Assembly: GCA_003454665.1 (NCBI GenBank)
Contig: DMKB01000049.1
Location: forward strand, 7,940 to 17,011
Source: Nitrospiraceae bacterium
Lineage (GTDB): Bacteria; Nitrospirota; UBA9217
Reading direction: 5' to 3'
DNA: 9,072 nt
The translations under genes and the position numbers were made by a program. Every line of letters begins with the position of its first letter. Positions within the stretch are counted from its first letter, which is position 1. This document shows, piece by piece, positions 1 to 6,400 of the stretch. Below the pieces are notes generated by a model that did no database searches, was not told the DNA's origin, and saw nothing but the letters and a program-made list of their open reading frames with translations.

Positions 1-506
1 GCAATCCCCACGGATATTTCATTCGCCACGCCCTTGTTCTCGCCCTTCACCTCGTATTTCGGATACAGCCGGTGCAGGGTGATCCGCCCCTTCAGCCTGG
101 CATCGTGGTCGAAAAGCCTGCCCCACGCGGCCCGGTCATAGCTTTGGGGGTGGGCCATTTCCAGCGTCTCCCCCTCGGTTAGCCTGATCGCTCCGCTGAA
201 ATAAAATAAACTGTCGTACACGATGCCGAGAAAGAGCGCCACGAAACTCAGGTGAAAGAGGATCATGCCGAGGGAGATGAAAGTCACTTTTCGGCGCCAG
301 ATCCTGCCGAAGAAGCAGAACCCAACGTTCAGGACCAGCAGGACCAGCAGCCCGTTGAACCAGAGGGACGAAAAAATTATGGCCTTGCTCACCGGGGCGG
401 GAAACACCGTCACTCCAACAATGCAGGTTGCCAGAATGACAAGCAGCAACGCCAGCGCCAGCTTTGTCGACCGGAGTGTATCGTATAGTTTTCTAAATAA
501 AGTCAT
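1..506 (-). CDS. resB: ResB-like cytochrome c biogenesis membrane protein (N-terminal part, cut by window edge)
   Basis: ResB/Ccs1 proteins work with CcsA at the cytoplasmic membrane to deliver haem and attach it to exported apocytochromes (system II). The frame is open from ATG at 506 to the left window edge, giving 168 codons plus two bases with no stop. It begins MTLFRKLYDTLRSTKLALAL, the usual ResB pattern of a short basic amphipathic start followed by a helix. Hydrophobic segments lie at about residues 14-33, 40-62 and 70-98; the third contains a His (MILFHLSF), which could be a haem ligand by analogy with the family. After that comes a polar, exported-type stretch (GAIRLTEGETLEMAHP onward), as expected for the start of the large extracytoplasmic domain. 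Only a weak GAGAA stands 4-8 bases before the ATG. The gene starts 36 bases after the PD40 lipoprotein stop with no terminator between them, so co-transcription is likely. Its position beside a giant cytochrome gene fits the assignment. The C-terminal part and any CcsA partner lie outside the window. Confidence 0.85.
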   Translation of the reverse strand, partial: MTLFRKLYDTLRSTKLALALLLVILATCIVGVTVFPAPVSKAIIFSSLWFNGLLVLLVLNVGFCFFGRIWRRKVTFISLGMILFHLSFVALFLGIVYDSLFYFSGAIRLTEGETLEMAHPQSYDRAAWGRLFDHDARLKGRITLHRLYPKYEVKGENKGVANEISVGI

Positions 507-542
507 TCGTTCTCAAGCACGCGGTCAACGGCATTATGCCCG

Positions 543-1913
543 CTAGTTTACAGGCTCCACCTTCCACCAGAGTTCCTGTCCAGATTTTACACCATAAGCA
601 ATGTTTTTCCCATCAGGCGTGAACACGGGCTGCCAGACCATTTCATAATCGGGGTGCTTCCGCACTATTTTTCCCGACAGATCGGCAATAACGACGAACC
701 GCTTGCCGTCCTTTCGGGCACGATACACGACCCAAGATCCATCGGCACTGAACTGCGGCGTCACGACGATATCAAAGGCCGGGCCTGTGTTTCCATTCAC
801 AACGACATGCCAGGTTGCTCCCTCTCTCGCGGCATAGGCAATACGGGAGCCGTCCTGGTTCAAAACCGGATAGGCAACCTCGTCAAAGGGCGGCCCATTC
901 CTGCCCTCCTGTACGACAAACTGCTTCTTGCCTCGCTCCGCCCGGTAGACAAGCTTCCTTCCCGAAGCACTGAACACTGGCGGGAACCGTATGTCGATCG
1001 CTTTATATTCTCTTTTCCTATCGCCGAAGACGAAGAACCGCTTCCCCTTTCTCCCTGCAAGGTAGGCCAGGGTGATCCCGTCCGGAGAGAACATTGGCGG
1101 CGACAGGACTTCGTCGTATTCCGGTCCCTCCTTTGTTGCGTCAGGACGCGCAACGTCACTGACAACGAGAAATTTCTTGCCTTCTCGCCCGGCCCAATTG
1201 GCAATCCGCTCATGGTCCGGGCTGATTGCTGTGGCGCTGATCCAATCATACCGATCGCCGGATTTTCGGGTTTTCATATCGATACTGCTTAAGACGCGAA
1301 CACTCTTTTTTTCTTCGTAATGCTGTTCAATGTACGTAAGCCATCGCCCGTCGGAACTGAACTTCGGCGGCATATCGTGCATATCCGCCCCTGCGCTCTC
1401 CCTGTTTCCTACCGCAATATACCACGTATCATTTCTCTTTGCTTCGTATGCAACGACCGCGCTGTCAGGACTGAAAACCGGATTCGCAACATCCGTATAG
1501 GGTTTGCTTTCCTTTCCGTCGACGACGCAGTACTCCTTGTTCCCCTTTCGCGCAGCGTATGCCACCCGAAGTCCGTCAGGACTCAAAACGATATCGTTCA
1601 GACCGTCATAGGCCTTGCCTTCCTTGCCATTGAAAACAACTGCGTAGGTTCCGTTCTTTTTCTTGACAGCATAGGCAACGCGGCGACCGTTCTCACTGAA
1701 TGCGATCCAGCCCACGTCCTGCCCTTCCGGGATGACGGCCAAACGCGTGCTTGCTGCGTTGAGACCTGCCTCTTGGGATGTTGATGCTTTTTGTTCAGGC
1801 GTTCTGTCGCAGGCATTCAGTGTGCACAACAGGATGGGAAGAGCACTATAAAGCAGGATCTTTCTTGCGTACAAACAGGGGATATGTATGGCAAAACGAA
1901 TTCTCATTATCAT
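543..1913 (-). CDS. PD40/TolB-like beta-propeller lipoprotein
   Basis: This is a 456-residue protein made almost entirely of PD40 (WD40-like, TolB-type) beta-propeller repeats. Repeat cores of the form FSPDGxxxAY begin near residues 72, 110, 147, 185, 230, 275, 314, 351, 388 and 431, so there are about ten blades. The N-terminus has basic residues, a hydrophobic stretch (ARKILLYSALPILLCTLNAC) and an LNAC lipobox, predicting lipid attachment at Cys35. It ends WWKVEPVN, almost the same as the end of the upstream gene's product. The open frame extends back to an ATG at 2066, but that would overlap the upstream gene by about 100 bases and bury the lipoprotein signal, so I chose the ATG at 1913 (1907 is the alternative). 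Neither has a strong ribosome binding site. The gene lies 49 bases after its paralogue and 36 before resB. Such propellers usually mediate protein contacts; no catalytic motif is visible and the partner is unknown. A role with the cytochrome is inferred from neighbourhood only. Confidence 0.85.
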   Translation of the reverse strand: MIMRIRFAIHIPCLYARKILLYSALPILLCTLNACDRTPEQKASTSQEAGLNAASTRLAVIPEGQDVGWIAFSENGRRVAYAVKKKNGTYAVVFNGKEGKAYDGLNDIVLSPDGLRVAYAARKGNKEYCVVDGKESKPYTDVANPVFSPDSAVVAYEAKRNDTWYIAVGNRESAGADMHDMPPKFSSDGRWLTYIEQHYEEKKSVRVLSSIDMKTRKSGDRYDWISATAISPDHERIANWAGREGKKFLVVSDVARPDATKEGPEYDEVLSPPMFSPDGITLAYLAGRKGKRFFVFGDRKREYKAIDIRFPPVFSASGRKLVYRAERGKKQFVVQEGRNGPPFDEVAYPVLNQDGSRIAYAAREGATWHVVVNGNTGPAFDIVVTPQFSADGSWVVYRARKDGKRFVVIADLSGKIVRKHPDYEMVWQPVFTPDGKNIAYGVKSGQELWWKVEPVN

Positions 1914-1962
1914 GCGCTGTCTTCGGGGGCATCCGTTCTCGTGTCTCGAATAAATCCCGGTA

Positions 1963-3363
1963 TCAGTGTAAAGGCTCGACCTTCCACCAGAGTTCCCTGC
2001 CCGAACGGGCTCCATAGAGCACCTGTTTTCCATCAGGGCTGAACCGGGGAGACCAGATCCGGTCATAAGGCGCGCTTTTTCTTATCTTACTCAGCGCTGC
2101 ATTACCGACGACAGCAAAATAGCTATCCTTTCGTTTAGCGAGCCACGCCACATGGCGGCCATCAGGAGAAAATTTGATATTGCTGATAAAATCGTAGGCA
2201 GGGCTTTCCTGTTCTTCCTGCCCCACGGTACGCGCATCCCGCAGCGCCATATAATACTTACCGTTCCGCGTCCCCCGGTAAACGAAGGAGGAGCCATCAG
2301 GACTGAAAACAACGCTGTCAACCGTTTCGTAATCCCCGTTAATGCTCAGCGCGCGTGGCGGTGCAGGAACTCCCGATTGCTTCACCGCTTTCTTCATTGT
2401 ACCAGAATTAACCGGTTGGAGCATCCAGCTCATTTTCTTCCCTGACGCCGCGGTATAGAGAAGGTATGCTCCTTCAGGACTGAAGACGGGTTTCCCTAGG
2501 GAAGTAAAAGGCGGGCTCCGGCGAAACCGCTTCATGGCGATCGAACTGCTTATGACAAATCGTTCTCCTCCGTGTTTTACGATCCAGGCAATCCCTTTGC
2601 CGTCAGGGGAGAATACAATGTTTGCTACTCGCTCATAGGCTGGACTCTTCTTTGCTTTGCCGGTGAAATCAGTGAGAATCATGCGTTGCTTTCCGTCTTT
2701 TTTCACTCCATAGGCAAGCCATGAACCATCGGCGCTCACAGACACACTATGGATCTTGTCATACGTTTTTGATCTTATCACGTCGCCAGTATGACTGTTA
2801 GCGATAAAGCTCGAAACCGTACTTTTCGTGTCATCGCTGAGAATATAAAATACCCTGCGGCCATCAGGGCTGAAGACCGGCCGAATGACCGACATATCGC
2901 GGCGGGGACCTTCCCAGCTCCTGGTAGCAGCAATAAAGTACTTTCCTTTGATGGAGGCTTCGAACACAACCTGACCGCCACGGCTGAACGTCGGATTGCA
3001 AACTGAGTCAAAAGAGTTGCCCTCTCTTTCGTCAACGACACAATACTCCTTACTCCCCTTCCGAGCAGAATAGGCTGTCCTCCTGCCGTCGGGGCTGAAG
3101 GCGATCATCGCTACGTAGTCGTAGGGTTTGCCTTTGCGGTTGCCATAAAAAAGATGCCATTTCCCCTTCTTGCCCGCGGCGAATGCGACATTTTTCCCGT
3201 CAGGGCTGAATACAACCTGACCGATGCTGTATCCTTCGGGAGCGATGGCCAGCCTTGTTTCTGTTACGTTGAGTGCTTCTTGAGCGGCGGCATCTGGAAA
3301 CAGACAGAATAGGACTATTGCCACCAGAGAGAAGAAGCGCACTGGTCTTTTTCTGTTCATCAT
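1963..3363 (-). CDS. PD40/TolB-like beta-propeller protein, exported
   Basis: This is a 466-residue exported protein, paralogous to the following gene's product along its whole length; for example both have TRLAxxPEG before blade one and RKGxKEYCVVD in blade two. The N-terminus is a classic signal peptide (RKRPVRFFSLVAIVLFCLFPDAAAQE) with likely cleavage after AAA near residue 27 and no lipobox, so the mature form should be soluble in the periplasm or beyond. PD40 cores (FSPDGxxVAY type) start near residues 52, 89, 126, 164, 209, 251, 294, 353, 398 and 441, giving ten repeats. Spacing is 37-45 residues except for a 59-residue gap between the seventh and eighth. In that gap sits WMLQPVN (residues 313-319), which resembles the protein's own terminus WWKVEPLH. 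Start: two adjacent ATGs (3363 and 3360) with no clear ribosome binding site in an AT-rich leader. The TGA stop is at 1963-1965. The substrate or partner is unknown; a chaperone or docking role beside the cytochrome is inference. Confidence 0.87.
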   Translation of the reverse strand: MMNRKRPVRFFSLVAIVLFCLFPDAAAQEALNVTETRLAIAPEGYSIGQVVFSPDGKNVAFAAGKKGKWHLFYGNRKGKPYDYVAMIAFSPDGRRTAYSARKGSKEYCVVDEREGNSFDSVCNPTFSRGGQVVFEASIKGKYFIAATRSWEGPRRDMSVIRPVFSPDGRRVFYILSDDTKSTVSSFIANSHTGDVIRSKTYDKIHSVSVSADGSWLAYGVKKDGKQRMILTDFTGKAKKSPAYERVANIVFSPDGKGIAWIVKHGGERFVISSSIAMKRFRRSPPFTSLGKPVFSPEGAYLLYTAASGKKMSWMLQPVNSGTMKKAVKQSGVPAPPRALSINGDYETVDSVVFSPDGSSFVYRGTRNGKYYMALRDARTVGQEEQESPAYDFISNIKFSPDGRHVAWLAKRKDSYFAVVGNAALSKIRKSAPYDRIWSPRFSPDGKQVLYGARSGRELWWKVEPLH

Positions 3364-3387
3364 TAATATTTTATACTATCCAAAGTA

Positions 3388-3411
3388 AAGGGGAGGCTCG
3401 CGCCTCCCCTT
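3388..3411 (-). terminator. GC-rich hairpin after the cytochrome gene, probable terminator
   Basis: A perfect 10-base-pair stem (3388-3397 with 3402-3411) closes a 4-base loop, 39 bases past the cytochrome stop. Read on the minus strand the stem is followed by TACTTT, a poor T-tract, so intrinsic termination may be partial. It could instead act as an mRNA end-stabilising or processing hairpin that separates cytochrome output from that of the PD40-resB genes. The stem ends only 24 bases before the next start codon. Confidence 0.6.
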
Positions 3412-3449
3412 ATTAATACAACGTTCGTCCATCTTCGAGGATGCTGGTT

Positions 3450-6400
3450 TTAGAACACTCCACCAGGGCCGTAGGACATGAAGTCGGGATCGTGCTCGCC
3501 TCTGTTGCAGGCCCCGCCGCCGCTGCTGTTCGTCCAGTTGCAACCCCAAGTGGTATTGGTCGTGGCGCCGTCCTCTCTCGGCCTCCAAGCCTTCCACTGG
3601 CCGTCGGTGCCGCTGCCCCTTGCTTTGTCCATGCGGAGGAAGGCATAGGGTCTCGAACCACCGTTCAGCCACGTTGTTCCGCCGCCTGCTGAACCGCCGG
3701 CAGTAAAGCCGTTAAATCCATGAGCGTCTGCAGCCCGTGTCGGCCTGCCGGGGTCGGCCCAGGAACTTCCGTGACAGTGGTTGCAGGTGAACGGCATCTC
3801 CCCGTCACCCGCGCCATTCCCGTGCTGGGCCTTGTCAAAGTTTCCGATAGCGCCGGTATCCTGTCCGCCGAAGGCCGATCCGTTAATACCGCCGCCTGTC
3901 GTATAAACGTTGTCGTCGTGGCAGACGGAGCAGAGCGTTCCTGTACTGTAGCCCACTCTTTGCGTACTCGTCGGGCTGGAAGCGTAAGCCGGCAACGGGG
4001 CGCGCAGCGTTGTGCCGCCGCCGTGGGCCGTATTGAGCGCAGGATGGCAGTCCCAGCAGGAGATCTGCGGACCGTTCACGGGTGTCGAGCTGCCTGCCGT
4101 CTTGGTGTTCCAAGGCGTTACCATGGTGTTCGTGTTGCAGTACGGGTTGTTCTGCGGGCCCTTGATCGGATGGAACGTGGCATTGCCTGTGTCGAACTGC
4201 GCGTCCACGTTCAGCACATTGTTGCCCGGCGTATGGGTCGGCGCCGTGCCGAAAGGCCTGAGGGCCGTTCCGGTCGTGGGTACCTGCGCCGATGCATGCT
4301 GTGCACCGGTTGCGTCATGGCACTTGAGGCAGAGAAGGTTCTGCGTGTTCGTCACATGCGTCTCGAGCGTTGGGTTCCCCGTGTCTCTCGTGAATTCCGT
4401 AAAGCCCGTGATCGCATTACCTGTATCAGGATCCCGGAGGTCGACCACGTTGTTCTTATGCAGCGACGACGTCGTCGGGTTAGTGGCACTCACTGCCTCA
4501 GCGTGGCAGACAGCGCAGTCGTTGTTCGTCACCGTGCCGCCCGCTGTCCGCTTGTGGCTCCAGGTGGAGTTGAACTCCGGCACGATGGCGCGGCGGCTAG
4601 CGGTGACACCGGACCCACCGGTGTCGTGGCAGGTGATACACTCTCCGGCGCCCTTGAAGGCATTGCCGTCGTTCGTCGTATCTGCATTATGCTCGTGGCA
4701 TACCGTGCAGAGCGATGTATCGTGCGTTCCGGCACCGGTGTTCAACCGGTACTGGTCCGTCGTCGTATGGCAGGCATTACAGATACCGGCGTTGAACGGC
4801 GCTGCATTCCGCGCAAAACCATTGGCGCCTGCGCCCACGGTGTTGTCCGTAAAGACGACTTCCTGTGACTCATCGATGTCTCCGGCGCCGGTGGGCACGC
4901 CGTTCGTCGCGTCGGTGTTGTTCTTCGTGGGATATCGCTGCACCATCTTGATCTGGTTCGCAGTGTCGCCATGGGGATCGTGGCAATCCCAGCAGAACGT
5001 GCCGCCTTCCCTGCCGGCACCATGCTTGAGGCCGTCATGCCACTTGTCCACCTTGACCACATTCGCAAGATTGATGCCCGTGGTAAATGCAGCTACCGGC
5101 TTGTAGCTGGCAGTGGTCTGGTTCGTATCGTGACAGTGCAGACAGGCATCGTTCCAGCCGTTGCCCAGCGAATTATTATTCCTGAGCCGGTAGGGATTGG
5201 CCGAGGTAATATTGTGTTCCGGTGTCTTGTCATGGCACCACAAGCAGGCATCCTGTCCTCCTCCTGCCTTCGCCACAAAGTCAGCGCCCGGATTCGGGGT
5301 ACCGCTGGGGTCAGGATAATTACTGGCAGCAGGCAATCCATGGCCGCGCGCAGCCCATTCGTCTGAGTTTATCTGGGCTATCGTACCATCAGCAGCAAAA
5401 TTGTCCAGATCTCCTCCCTGAGCGGTCGTCCTCGCGTGACAGCCGCTGCACGCAATCGAAGCACCACCCCACTGCGGCGTGCCACTTCCGTGACAGGCAG
5501 CAATCGAACAAGTGCCGCCGGCCGGGATTCCATCGGCAGCGACGGTGCCGGGGGTATAGGTAATCGTGCCGCCGCTGTTGTTCACATCGTACGTGAGGTC
5601 CAGATGTTGGGCCCGGTCAAAAATCGTCGAGCCGTCCTGGGTCGTGGGATAGTGGCATATATTGCAGGCATAGGACAAGTGCGAAAGATGGCTGTTCGCC
5701 TTCGGCGTAGCGTTGTTGTACGCCGGCCGGCCGTCGGTATACGTCACATTGCCGTGACAGCCGTTGCAGTTCGTGAGGCTGCCCGTCCACGACGCGGTCT
5801 GGAACGGCGCGTGATCGCCCGTATAGGGATAGGTCGTGGGATCCGCCGTCCTCCTAGTGCCCTTGGAATGGCAGTAGAGGTTCGAACAATTCCCGGCCGC
5901 AAAGCTTCCCGTATCCTGGCTGATGCCCGACGTCCGGATCGTCGTCGAGAACTTCCAGGATTTCGTGGCATCGGCATGGTTGGCATAGCCCGTCGTTAAA
6001 TGGAGCACTGTGGTACTGTCATTCGCGGCAGTCTCTGCATGGCACTCGTCGCAGGTGAAATTATACCGGTCGTTGGCCACATGCGGAGCATGGTTCGTAC
6101 TCAGCCTGTCAATTGCCGTGGTCATCGTCGCATTCGTATCAGGGCCGAGGTGGCAGGCCGTGCATCCCAGCGTCCCGGTCCATGCCTGGCTCCGGTAGGT
6201 ATTTCTGTTCGTCTCGGCGCCCTTCAGCACGGGATTGGCATTCGAATGGCACCAGACCGTGCTGCACGACGATCCCGTGGTGCTGTAAAGAATATTCGCA
6301 TTCACCGTGTCCGTGCCGCTGCCCGTACCGTCGGCATAGGCAGGAGAAGGCGCAGTCGCGCCGTAGGGACTCGCATAGAGTGTCCGGTATTTGTACGTCG

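Noticed and set aside
530..540. Small palindrome GGCATTATGCC before resB
   Set aside because: Five paired bases around one central base, no T-tract and no known operator match; likely chance.
252..546. Plus-strand small open frames opposite resB
   Set aside because: The minus strand encodes a coherent ResB N-terminus with membrane segments; the plus-strand products have no recognisable features.
654..1784. Plus-strand frames opposite the PD40 lipoprotein gene
   Set aside because: They are complements of conserved PD40 repeats and show no domain or start signal of their own.
1914..2066. N-terminal extension of the PD40 lipoprotein to ATG 2066
   Set aside because: It would overlap the paralogue's conserved 3' end by about 100 bases and place the lipoprotein signal 50 residues inside the protein.
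3507..3542. C-x10-C near the cytochrome C-terminus as a 36th haem site
   Set aside because: The second Cys is followed by Asn, not His, so the required haem-ligand position is missing. Kept only as an oddity.
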